DNA of 6,153 nt from Deltaproteobacteria bacterium (GCA_030643245.1 DAOWME010000184.1:1-6153); one strand, 5' to 3'; counted from the first letter of the stretch, positions 1 to 5,981 are shown. Numbers and translations are program-made. Notes: generated from the letters alone by a model not told the origin.

Positions 1-651
1 AGAGATATTGATGAAGCCCTGGAAGAAGGGATCGTTATCAACCCTCTATGGGCGCCAAAGCGGATCATACATCAAAATGGCAAGGTCACGGGCTTGGAGT
101 TTGTGCGGAGTATGACCGTCTTTGATGAAGAGGGCGGTTCCCATTTGAGTATTGATGAGGGGTCGGCCCAGGTGGTTGAGGCTGAATCTGTCATTATTTC
201 CGTGGGACAGGCGCCTGACATCAATTTCTTGTCTGATGACAGTCGGCTTGAGAGGGCTCTGTGGGGCAGCCTTGAGGTAGATAAAAACAGGCTCGCCACC
301 AACATACCCGGTATCTTCTCAGGGGGCGATTTCACGACCGGCCCAAGTACTGTTATAAAAGCTATAGCCTCAGGAAGGAGAGCGGCGCTTGCGGTCGACA
401 GATATCTTCAAGGGGATAGCAGCCGCATAGAGATCATCGATGAGAAGACATCCATGAGGGAGGATATAGGGCTGGCCCTGGATGAGGAAACATCTGAAGA
501 ACAACCAAGGGTCCGGATCGAAGTGGAGAGAGCGGAGCAAAGGGTGAAAGACTTCCGTGAGGTTGAAAAAGGATTTTCCGAAGAAGAGGCTCACCATGAG
601 GCCATGCGGTGTCTCAGATGCGATCTGGAGAAGGAGAGGTCAGAGATATGA
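1..651 (+). CDS. GltD-like NAD(P)H/FAD oxidoreductase, C-terminal 216 residues (5' end outside window)
   Basis: The reading frame is open from base 1 to the TGA at 649-651, so this is the 3' part of a gene starting upstream. Seen in the sequence: a segment SVGQAPD (residues 67-73 of the fragment), then IPGIFSGGDF (102-111) followed by TVIKAIASGRRAA. This is the FAD-contacting C-terminal signature of the GltD (glutamate synthase small subunit)/thioredoxin reductase-like pyridine nucleotide-disulfide family. After about 60 charged residues the protein ends with EAMRCLRCD, whose CxxC (Cys204, Cys207) is common at the C-terminus of GltD-like proteins tied to iron-sulfur or Hdr-type electron transfer. 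The gene overlaps metV by 4 bases (ATGA), implying translational coupling. Inference: a cytoplasmic flavoprotein passing electrons between NAD(P)H and the MetV-MetF reductase. It could also be the C-terminal part of a larger HdrA- or NuoF-like fusion, because the N-terminal domains are not visible. The family is secure; the partner and direction of electron flow are not. Confidence 0.85.
   Translation, partial: RDIDEALEEGIVINPLWAPKRIIHQNGKVTGLEFVRSMTVFDEEGGSHLSIDEGSAQVVEAESVIISVGQAPDINFLSDDSRLERALWGSLEVDKNRLATNIPGIFSGGDFTTGPSTVIKAIASGRRAALAVDRYLQGDSSRIEIIDEKTSMREDIGLALDEETSEEQPRVRIEVERAEQRVKDFREVEKGFSEEEAHHEAMRCLRCDLEKERSEI
631..638 (+). promoter_or_regulatory. Ribosome binding site of metV
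   Basis: AAGGAGAG lies 9 bases before the ATG at 648 and inside the 3' end of the upstream flavoprotein gene. It supports ATG 648 as the metV start. The in-frame GTG at 609, which would add 13 residues and lengthen the gene overlap to 43 bases, has no comparable site. Confidence 0.7.
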
Positions 652-1292
652 TCAGATCCATTACACAACAGAAGTCGGAAGAGGAGATCGATCAACTCCT
701 GAGCGGATTGGGAAGGATTTTCGTCATAGGCTGTGGCACGTGCGTTACACTGACACATACCGGTGGCCGGACAGAAGTGAACGTCATGAAAGAACATCTG
801 GCAAATAAGGGTAAGCTGATCACCGGAGATCTGGTATTGCCTGTCGCTTGTGACAATATGACAGCAGAGGCTCTGAATGAACATGGCCAACAGATCGACC
901 AGGCGGATGCCCTTCTTATCATGACCTGTGCCTTTGGTGTTCAAACTATCGCAAAACAGTTGAAAAAGCTCGTTGTGCCTGCCCTTGATACCCTCTTTAT
1001 CGGGAAGGAAACGGCTTTGGGTCAATTTGACGAGGTATGCGCCCAGTGCGGAACCTGTATCCTCGGCGAGACCGGTGGGATCTGTCCTGTAACATCCTGT
1101 CATAAGGGACTTGTGAATGGGCCGTGTGGGGGTACCAATGACGGAAAGTGTGAGATAGATAATGCCAAGGATTGCGCCTGGACCCTGATATATAATCGAT
1201 TGAACGAACTTGGCCGGCTCGATGGCATGAGAAAGCTTCAAAAACCTAGAAATCATCAGGGGGAACCTTCACCGGGGAAATTCATACTTTAG
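648..1292 (+). CDS. metV: MetV-like methylenetetrahydrofolate reductase C-terminal domain protein
   Basis: A 214-residue cysteine-rich protein of the MetV/MTHFR C-terminal family. Its partner metF follows 16 bases downstream. Twelve cysteines are visible: CGTC (29-32), C68, C94, CAQCGTC (131-137), C146, C151, GPCGG (C160), C168 and C176. The GCGTC...GPCGGTNDGKCE pattern is characteristic of the family. In acetogens MetV forms a complex with MetF, binds metal or iron-sulfur centres, and is thought to relay electrons to the MetF flavin, since these MetF proteins do not take NADH directly. No signal peptide or membrane segment is seen, so it should be cytoplasmic. The start at ATG 648 is chosen because it overlaps the previous stop as ATGA and has a Shine-Dalgarno at 631-638. 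The length is usual for a stand-alone MetV. Some relatives are annotated as corrinoid or MTHFR-associated zinc-finger proteins, but the adjacent metF makes MetV the preferred call. Confidence 0.88.
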   Translation: MIRSITQQKSEEEIDQLLSGLGRIFVIGCGTCVTLTHTGGRTEVNVMKEHLANKGKLITGDLVLPVACDNMTAEALNEHGQQIDQADALLIMTCAFGVQTIAKQLKKLVVPALDTLFIGKETALGQFDEVCAQCGTCILGETGGICPVTSCHKGLVNGPCGGTNDGKCEIDNAKDCAWTLIYNRLNELGRLDGMRKLQKPRNHQGEPSPGKFIL

Positions 1293-1308
1293 ACAAGCGA
1301 GGTGGTTT

Positions 1309-2217
1309 ATGTCTTCCTCTTTTAAAGATGCGCTGAAATCGGGAAAATTTGTAATTACATCTGAGGTGGCCCCGCCAAAGGGGACAAATCTGGAGAAGAT
1401 GGCCCACCATGTTGAGTTGTTAAAAGACAAGGTGGATGCAATGAATGTTACCGATCATCAGAGTTCGGTCATGCGATTTCCTTCCCTTGGAGGGGCCCTC
1501 CTGGTGAAGGAAATGGGTGGTGAGCCTATATTACAGATGACCTGCAGGGATCGGAACCGAATGGCGCTTGAGGCGGATTTACTTTTTGCTTCCAGTAGAG
1601 GGATCAATAATGTCCTCTGTCTTACAGGGGATTCGATCGTCCTGGGAGACCACAAGGAGGCTAAGTCCGTCTTCGATGTGGATTCGAGCCAGCTCTTGGC
1701 TACCATCAGGTTAATGGAAAAAGGTAAGGACATGGGAGGCAATAACCTGGACGGGGCTGTGTCGTTCTGTGCGGGGGCTATTGTAACCCCCGAGGCAAAC
1801 CCCATTGAACCTCAGCTCATTAAATTTGAAAAAAAGATAGAGGCAGGGGCCGAGTTTATCCAGACCCAGGCAGTGTACGATCTCGATAATTTTAAGAGAT
1901 TCATGGAATATGCGAGAGGGTTCCCCGCGAAAATCCTCGCCGGTGTCATCCTGCTCACGTCAGCGCCCATGGCCCGGTTCATGAACAAGAATGTGGCGGG
2001 TGTCAGTGTGCCGCAAAGTTTGATTGATGAGATGGCATCCGCGCCCAAAGGTGGGGCTCTGGCAAAGGGGATAGAGATTGCGGGCCGGATGATCAAGCAG
2101 ATTTGGGAGGAGAAGATGTGCGACGGGGTACACATAATGGCCATCGGCAAGGAAGAACTGGTACCCGAGATTATTGAAATGTCGGGGATCTTCCCGGCGT
2201 TAAAGACTCAAGACTGA
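1309..2217 (+). CDS. metF: Methylenetetrahydrofolate reductase, MetF
   Basis: A 302-residue TIM-barrel flavoprotein that reduces 5,10-methylene-H4folate to 5-methyl-H4folate in the Wood-Ljungdahl methyl branch or for methionine synthesis. Family motifs seen: SEVAPP with Glu19 at the place of the catalytic Glu28 of E. coli MetF; NVTDHQSSVMR (46-56); MTCRDRNR (77-84); LTGD with Asp108 matching E. coli Asp120 near the flavin N1/C2=O; FIQTQAVYD with Gln187 matching the folate-binding Gln183; and the C-terminal GVHIMAIG (273-280). The length matches bacterial MetF (about 290-310) and lacks the C-terminal regulatory domain of eukaryotic MTHFR. The ATG at 1309 is preceded by GAGGTGG (1299-1305). The gene directly follows metV, an arrangement known from acetogens and many anaerobes, where MetF depends on MetV for electrons. 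Cytoplasmic. The enzyme assignment is firm. Whether the pathway runs reductively (carbon fixation) or oxidatively (acetate oxidation) cannot be told from this window. Confidence 0.95.
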   Translation: MSSSFKDALKSGKFVITSEVAPPKGTNLEKMAHHVELLKDKVDAMNVTDHQSSVMRFPSLGGALLVKEMGGEPILQMTCRDRNRMALEADLLFASSRGINNVLCLTGDSIVLGDHKEAKSVFDVDSSQLLATIRLMEKGKDMGGNNLDGAVSFCAGAIVTPEANPIEPQLIKFEKKIEAGAEFIQTQAVYDLDNFKRFMEYARGFPAKILAGVILLTSAPMARFMNKNVAGVSVPQSLIDEMASAPKGGALAKGIEIAGRMIKQIWEEKMCDGVHIMAIGKEELVPEIIEMSGIFPALKTQD

Positions 2218-2240
2218 AGGTTTGGTCCGTAAATAATATG

Positions 2241-2249
2241 AAAGGAGGT
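2241..2249 (+). promoter_or_regulatory. Strong ribosome binding site of the receiver gene
   Basis: AAAGGAGGT is a near-perfect anti-Shine-Dalgarno match 8 bases before the ATG at 2258. It fixes that start over the in-frame ATG at 2267 and the out-of-frame ATG at 2253, which is only 3 bases away. It suggests efficient translation of the small receiver protein. Confidence 0.75.
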
Positions 2250-2257
2250 AAAATGCC

Positions 2258-2644
2258 ATGGAAAAAATGCCAAGGGTCCTCGTGGTCGATGATGATTCCG
2301 ATTTTGTGGAATCACTTAGGATGATACTGGAAAATCGGAGTTACGAGGTAATCACCGCGTACGATGGGGTTGAGGGACTCCGGAAAGCTAAGGAGGAATC
2401 ACCTGACTTGATCATCCTCGACGTGATGATGCCAAACAAGGATGGTTACGCTGTCTGTCACGAACTCAAGGCTGACCCCGAGTACAATTCAATACCCATA
2501 CTCCTGCTAACCGCTGTTGCTTCTAATATACCTACGACAAAATACACGCAAAGGATGGGTATGGAGATAGAGGCGGATGATTATATTGACAAGCCGGTGG
2601 CGCCTTCTGAATTAGCAAAACGGGCTGAGGCCCTGTTACAATAG
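2258..2644 (+). CDS. Single-domain response regulator (CheY-like receiver)
   Basis: A 128-residue protein consisting of one receiver domain with no output domain. Seen: the acidic pocket DDD (residues 11-13), phosphoacceptor Asp55 in LIILDVMMP, switch Thr85 in LLLTA, and Lys112 in DKPVAP. The full catalytic set is therefore intact and the protein should be phosphorylated by a histidine kinase. Proteins of this build act through protein-protein contact or as phosphotransfer intermediates. The insertion between the Thr and Lys strands (about residues 88-106, with TTKYTQRMGMEIEADDYIDKP) resembles stand-alone receivers common in deltaproteobacteria. The gene begins 40 bases after metF with no terminator visible between them and lies 68 bases before a receiver-PAS-kinase gene, the obvious candidate partner. 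Cytoplasmic. The target is unknown. Confidence 0.9.
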   Translation: MEKMPRVLVVDDDSDFVESLRMILENRSYEVITAYDGVEGLRKAKEESPDLIILDVMMPNKDGYAVCHELKADPEYNSIPILLLTAVASNIPTTKYTQRMGMEIEADDYIDKPVAPSELAKRAEALLQ

Positions 2645-2712
2645 TCTAAAGAACTCAGTGGTGGTGGGTAAGGGGTTGCCGGTACTCGGAAGGCCAGGGG
2701 AGAAACCATCAC

Positions 2713-4206
2713 ATGTTGAATGATGCAAAGATCCTCGTCATAGATGACGAGGCCGTTATAAGGGATGGATGCGCACGGATACTGACAAAAGAGGGTTGTC
2801 GGGTCAAGACCGTTGAAAATGGTGAGGCGGGTCTTGATCTTATACGTACCGAAGACGAGCCCTTCGATATCCTCCTTTTGGATCTTATGATGCCGGGGAT
2901 CAGCGGTATGGAGGTATTGGACGCTGTAAGCCGCATCGATCAGGCGCTGAGCGTCATCGTAATTACCGGATATGCGACAGTAGAATCAGCAGTGGACGCG
3001 ATGAAAGGGGGAGCTTATGATTTTATAGCCAAGCCTTTTACGCCGGACCAGTTGAGAATCGTTGTAGAACGCGCTCTGGAGAGGAAGTCACTTTTAAAGG
3101 AAGCGGAGAACCTGAGGAATGAGAGGGAAAAAAGCCTCCGGGATGTGGCGGATGAAAAGAGCAGGATCACTACGATCATCAACTGCATGGTCGATGGCGT
3201 ATTGGTAACTGACCGGGAAAGTCGAATCGTTCTGCATAACCCGGCAGCAACAAGGCTATTAGGAATTGAGGGATTGCAGATAATAGACGAATCATTGCGC
3301 CGGTGTATTAATAACGAAGACCTTGCCCGGGCCGTTACCGAGGCCCTGGATACGGAAAAATCCAGGTACGTTGAGATATCGCAGGAGATAACCTCCAGCG
3401 AGGAATCGGGAAAGGTCTTTTTGAGGACTAATACGGCACCTGTTCTCAATGAAGACGGTGAAACAATGGGGTCCGTGACGGTTCTCCATGACATAACCCA
3501 GGAAAAACAGATCAACGATATGAAATCGGATTTTCTGACGATGGTTTCCCATGAATTGAGGGCCCCGGTCTCTGCAATACAACAACAGTTGTCTGTAATA
3601 GAAGAAGGTATGGCAGGCTCGATTACGGAGAAGCAGGCACGGATGCTGACTCGGGCGAAAGAAAGGACAACGGGCATCCTCGACTTGATAAAGGATCTCC
3701 TCGATGTCTCTAAGCTTGATTCAGGCATTGTGGTCCAACACAAGGAATCCACCGTGTTGCAAGATATATTGGAAAAGGTATGCCAGCTAATGGAACCTGA
3801 AGCAGAGGCAAAGGGGATAAGGTTGAACCTGGAGACAAGTGATCACCTTCCACTGGTAAACGCAGATAGAGAAAACATGGAGGATGTGTTCATCAATCTT
3901 ATCAGTAATGCCATAAAGTATAATGTGGAAGGGGGAGGTGTCACCGTAAGCGTCCTCAGCCACGGAGAATTTCTGCGAGTGGACATTGCCGATACCGGCA
4001 TAGGCATCCCTAAAAAAGACCTTCCGAGAATCTTCGATAGGTTTTACAGGGTCAAAAACCCCGAAACCAGAACGATTATCGGCACCGGCCTGGGTCTGCC
4101 CATCGTCAAAAGTATAATAGAAGCCCACCACGGGTCCATCAGTGTGAAGAGCAGAGAAGGTGAAGGTACGACTTTTACCCTTCTTTTGCCCAGGATATCG
4201 GAGTAG
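2713..4206 (+). CDS. Soluble hybrid histidine kinase: receiver-PAS-HisKA-HATPase
   Basis: A 497-residue protein with an N-terminal receiver, the reverse of the usual hybrid-kinase order. Receiver (about 5-120): DDE (11-13), phosphoacceptor Asp57 in LLLDLMMP, Thr85 in ITGYAT, Lys107 in AKPF; its alpha4-beta5 face is NtrC-like. A charged coiled-coil linker (about 120-150) leads to a PAS domain (about 150-265). HisKA follows with SHELRAP, His280 being the phosphorylated residue. The HATPase_c domain (about 375-495) has an N box with Asn399 (NLISNAIKYN), G1 DTGIGIP (427-433), F box FDRFYR (441-446) and G2 GTGLGL (457-462). All catalytic motifs are intact. No signal peptide or membrane helix is seen, so it is cytoplasmic and probably senses an internal cue through PAS or is driven by phosphorylation of its own receiver. 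Translation starts at ATG 2713 after AGGGGAGA (2696-2703). It could phosphorylate the preceding single-domain receiver. The input signal is unknown; the PAS segment shows no obvious cofactor-binding residue. Confidence 0.93.
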   Translation: MLNDAKILVIDDEAVIRDGCARILTKEGCRVKTVENGEAGLDLIRTEDEPFDILLLDLMMPGISGMEVLDAVSRIDQALSVIVITGYATVESAVDAMKGGAYDFIAKPFTPDQLRIVVERALERKSLLKEAENLRNEREKSLRDVADEKSRITTIINCMVDGVLVTDRESRIVLHNPAATRLLGIEGLQIIDESLRRCINNEDLARAVTEALDTEKSRYVEISQEITSSEESGKVFLRTNTAPVLNEDGETMGSVTVLHDITQEKQINDMKSDFLTMVSHELRAPVSAIQQQLSVIEEGMAGSITEKQARMLTRAKERTTGILDLIKDLLDVSKLDSGIVVQHKESTVLQDILEKVCQLMEPEAEAKGIRLNLETSDHLPLVNADRENMEDVFINLISNAIKYNVEGGGVTVSVLSHGEFLRVDIADTGIGIPKKDLPRIFDRFYRVKNPETRTIIGTGLGLPIVKSIIEAHHGSISVKSREGEGTTFTLLLPRISE

Positions 4207-4215
4207 ATGATATCC
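4193..4215 (+). other. Small inverted repeat across the kinase stop codon; rest of the convergent gap is featureless
   Basis: GGATATC (4193-4199) and GATATCC (4209-4215) form perfect 7-bp arms around a 9-base loop containing the TAG stop. No T tract follows on either strand, so it is at best a weak or Rho-assisted 3' end. The remaining gap to the convergent synthetase gene (4216-4321) shows no clear terminator, RNA or gene. Confidence 0.35.
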
Positions 4216-4321
4216 GTCCCCGACGTCCAGTCCTTCAATTCATCAAATCGGTTCTCAGCGTTCTTATCTCGTCAACTGGGACGAAGCCATCAGTATCTGC
4301 TTTTCTGCCATTATGTATGCC

Positions 4322-5731
4322 TCATCTACTTTCCGATCTTATAAATTCCGAGTAGTCCGCCATCCTCGATAAAGCCATCAATGCCCTTCTCGGGGAAGAG
4401 AAGACCGCCACTCTTCCATGTTGCTTTACTCTGTCTTCTATTTCCCTGGCTGTGATATGATACAACCAGCCTTCATATGGCGCCCAGGCAATAGGTTTAT
4501 CCTTGAACTTGTCAGCTATCTCCATTACAATCTCCGAAAATGGGGGGGATATGAACTCAAACCAGGCCCCAACAATGAGCAAGACCGCATGGATTCGTTT
4601 GTCAGCCATAAGAGACTCTATGGTTGATCTAAGGACCTCCCCGAAGGGCCGCTTTGAAATTCCCATGGCCGGCCAAATATCTACCGGATTGTTTACTGCA
4701 AGCCAGTCAGGTGAAATATTGATAATTCTCTCTCTTGTCTCCCGGGAAAATTCCGGGGCGTCCAATCGGTATTCTTCACATGCATCAAGGGCCATCAGCC
4801 CGATTCCACCGCTAAGGGAGACTATTCCCACGGATCTGCCTTTCATCAAGGGCAGGTAAGAAAAGGCCTTTATCAGGTCGGCAATCTCATCAAAATCACC
4901 TACCCTTATTATTCCGCATTGTTTAAAGGCCGTTTCCAGGATTTCGTCCCTACCTATTATTGAGCCCGTATGGGATTGCGCCACCTTTGCTGAACGAGGC
5001 GAAGTCCCTGTCTTCAGGGCCAGTATCGGCTTCTTTCCGGCAACACGTTTTGCCACTTCCATGAACCTTCTGCCATTCTTTATCCCTTCAATGTGAAGGA
5101 ATATTATCTCCGTATCCTGATCCTCTTCGAAATACTCTAAACAATCGGCAAAATCAACATCACAGGCATTACCTAAATCAATCCCTTTGCCCAATATGTT
5201 CAGGTCCGGAAAGCTGCCGAAAAACATACCGGTCTGGCAGATGATTCCTATGGGAAGCCTTTTCATCTCCGGCTGTTTGCCAAAAGACGTGCTGAAGTCG
5301 ATGAATGGGTTGGCGACCCCCATGGTATTCGGGCCTATTATCCTAGTGTCAGTGCCTCTGATAATATCTGTTATCTTTTCCTGCAACTGCTTGCCAACTT
5401 CATCCCTGGCATCGGCAAAACCCTGACCTACGATTATTATGGCTTTTATCCCTTTTCCTATGCATTCTTCAATGATACCAGGCACCTCAGACCTCGGAGT
5501 GGATATGACGGCAAGATCAACCTCTCCATCAATTTCTCTAATCCTTGAATGGGTTTTTTTGCCCAAAATCTCGGTGGACCTGGGATTTACCGGGTATATA
5601 TCCCCCGGGTACCCAAGACCGAGTATCGTCTCCATCAGATTGAAGGCCTGTTCTCCGGTACGGGAGGACACCCCAACCAGTGCGACACTTTTAGGCTCAA
5701 GGAATAGCCTCATCTGTTCAACGACATTCAT
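4322..5731 (-). CDS. ADP-forming acyl-CoA synthetase, alpha-subunit type (NDP-forming acetate-CoA ligase family)
   Basis: A 469-residue protein whose length matches stand-alone alpha subunits of ADP-forming acetyl/acyl-CoA synthetases, which interconvert acyl-CoA + ADP + Pi and acid + CoA + ATP. Domains seen: a Rossmann CoA-binding domain (about 8-135; VALVGVSSR, IYPVNP, AVISTP, IIGPNTMG); a first ligase domain (about 160-290) with LGNACDVDFADCLEYF, EGIKNGRRF and the phospho-histidine loop AQSHTGS (His254); and a second ligase/flavodoxin-like domain (about 299-455) with VSLSGGIGL and NNPVDIWP. The usual GPNCLG and SQSGA motifs are altered to GPNTMG and CQTGM, so this is a divergent member and its acid substrate cannot be predicted. 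No ATP-grasp (beta) domain follows in frame or nearby, so a partner encoded elsewhere is needed for a complete enzyme. The start at 5731 is backed by AGGGGAGGG (5737-5745) 5 bases upstream. Convergent with the kinase gene and downstream of a terminator, so it probably has its own promoter in 5746-5871, though none could be picked out. Cytoplasmic. Confidence 0.88.
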   Translation of the reverse strand: MNVVEQMRLFLEPKSVALVGVSSRTGEQAFNLMETILGLGYPGDIYPVNPRSTEILGKKTHSRIREIDGEVDLAVISTPRSEVPGIIEECIGKGIKAIIIVGQGFADARDEVGKQLQEKITDIIRGTDTRIIGPNTMGVANPFIDFSTSFGKQPEMKRLPIGIICQTGMFFGSFPDLNILGKGIDLGNACDVDFADCLEYFEEDQDTEIIFLHIEGIKNGRRFMEVAKRVAGKKPILALKTGTSPRSAKVAQSHTGSIIGRDEILETAFKQCGIIRVGDFDEIADLIKAFSYLPLMKGRSVGIVSLSGGIGLMALDACEEYRLDAPEFSRETRERIINISPDWLAVNNPVDIWPAMGISKRPFGEVLRSTIESLMADKRIHAVLLIVGAWFEFISPPFSEIVMEIADKFKDKPIAWAPYEGWLYHITAREIEDRVKQHGRVAVFSSPRRALMALSRMADYSEFIRSESR

Positions 5732-5736
5732 TCGTT

Positions 5737-5745
5737 CCCTCCCCT
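5737..5745 (-). promoter_or_regulatory. Ribosome binding site of the acyl-CoA synthetase gene
   Basis: On the minus strand this reads AGGGGAGGG, 5 bases before the ATG at 5731-5729. It selects this start over an ATG at 5727-5725, which is in another frame. Confidence 0.65.
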
Positions 5746-5761
5746 ATGGTTCGCAGTATTG

Positions 5762-5781
5762 ATGTAAATTGCCCCTTACAT
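5762..5781. repeat. Short dyad ATGTAA-N8-TTACAT in the synthetase leader
   Basis: Perfect 6-bp arms (5762-5767 and 5776-5781) with an 8-base spacer, about 30 bases upstream of the minus-strand start codon. Its position and symmetry would suit an operator for a dimeric regulator, but arms this short can arise by chance and no regulator family is recognised. Confidence 0.25.
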
Positions 5782-5783
5782 GG

Positions 5784-5844
5784 GTTTTCGGTGTCAGGAA
5801 AGAGAAACACGAGGCCTGAAACCTGAATACTGACACCTGAAAAC
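5784..5844. repeat. Imperfect inverted repeat enclosing the heptamer array
   Basis: GTTTTCGGTGTCAG (5784-5797) is the reverse complement of 5830-5844 (CTGACACC-T-GAAAAC) apart from one extra T. The arms are separated by 32 bases and could form a long hairpin in the synthetase 5' leader. The left arm read on the minus strand also contains CCTGACA and CCGAAAA, so both arms seem built from the same heptamer type as the array at 5815-5849. Confidence 0.6.
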
Positions 5845-5849
5845 TGGAG
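5815..5849 (+). repeat. Five tandem degenerate 7-bp repeats, consensus CCTGAAA
   Basis: Consecutive heptamers read CCTGAAA, CCTGAAT, ACTGACA, CCTGAAA and ACTGGAG. All five share CTG at positions 2-4, and two are identical. Located in the intergenic region between the minus-strand terminator and the acyl-CoA synthetase gene. No protein-coding reading is evident. It resembles intergenic heptanucleotide repeat tracts that spread by slippage. A decayed tract or a multi-site binding region are both possible. Confidence 0.6.
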
Positions 5850-5871
5850 CGATACAATTAAAGTGTAAACC

Positions 5872-5913
5872 AAAAAAAACCCCTTGATGCAACTAAAAAG
5901 GATCAAGGGGTTT
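5872..5913 (-). terminator. Rho-independent terminator on the minus strand, after the tRNA-Glu 3' remnant
   Basis: A perfect 12-bp stem (5877-5888 with 5902-5913) encloses a 13-base loop. On the minus strand it is followed by an uninterrupted run of eight T (complement of the A run 5872-5879, partly shared with the stem). It begins 10 bases past the encoded CCA of the tRNA remnant, where a tRNA gene terminator is expected. On the plus strand the stem is followed by only three T, so its direction is minus. It would also insulate the synthetase gene from transcription entering from the right. Confidence 0.85.
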
Positions 5914-5922
5914 CGCTTGATA

Positions 5923-5971
5923 TGGTAGTCCCAACGGGAATCGAACCCGTGTTTTCGGCGTGAGAGGCCGA
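5923..5971 (-). pseudogene. tRNA-Glu(CTC) 3' fragment lacking D arm and 5' acceptor strand
   Basis: Read on the minus strand: anticodon stem TCGGC/GCCGA (5967-5971 with 5955-5959), 7-base loop CTCTCAC with anticodon CTC (5962-5964) reading Glu GAG codons, 4-base variable loop AAAC, T arm ACGGG-TTCGATT-CCCGT (5934-5950), acceptor 3' strand TGGGACT (5927-5933), discriminator A and encoded CCA (5923-5925). The loop sequence, 4-base variable loop and T arm follow the bacterial tRNA-Glu pattern. Upstream there is no D arm (no TCGTCTAG-like or GG-containing D loop) and no strand that could pair with TGGGACT. The sequence simply changes to AT-rich DNA. It cannot fold as a tRNA and is best explained as the duplicated 3' half left at an attachment site by an integrase. 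The isoacceptor call rests on the anticodon and general similarity. Confidence 0.82.
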
Positions 5972-5981
5972 AAATGCTGGT

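Noticed and set aside
609..650. GTG 609 as an earlier start for metV
   Set aside because: It lacks a ribosome binding site and gives a long overlap, whereas ATG 648 has a good one and the ATGA coupling.
591..1256. Long minus-strand open frame (221 codons) opposite metV
   Set aside because: It is antisense to a gene with clear family motifs and its translation shows no recognisable domain.
2645..2712. Terminator or promoter between the two signalling genes
   Set aside because: G-rich sequence with no stable hairpin plus T tract and no convincing -35/-10 pair.
3015..3752. Minus-strand open frame (245 codons) opposite the kinase gene
   Set aside because: The plus strand here encodes intact receiver, PAS and HisKA motifs; the antisense product is serine/arginine-rich without domain features.
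5815..5849. CRISPR array
   Set aside because: The repeats are 7 bp and directly adjacent, with no spacers and no cas genes.
5718..5906. 62-codon minus-strand frame upstream of the synthetase
   Set aside because: It runs through the terminator hairpin and repeat array, overlaps the synthetase start, and has no ribosome binding site or family similarity that I can see.
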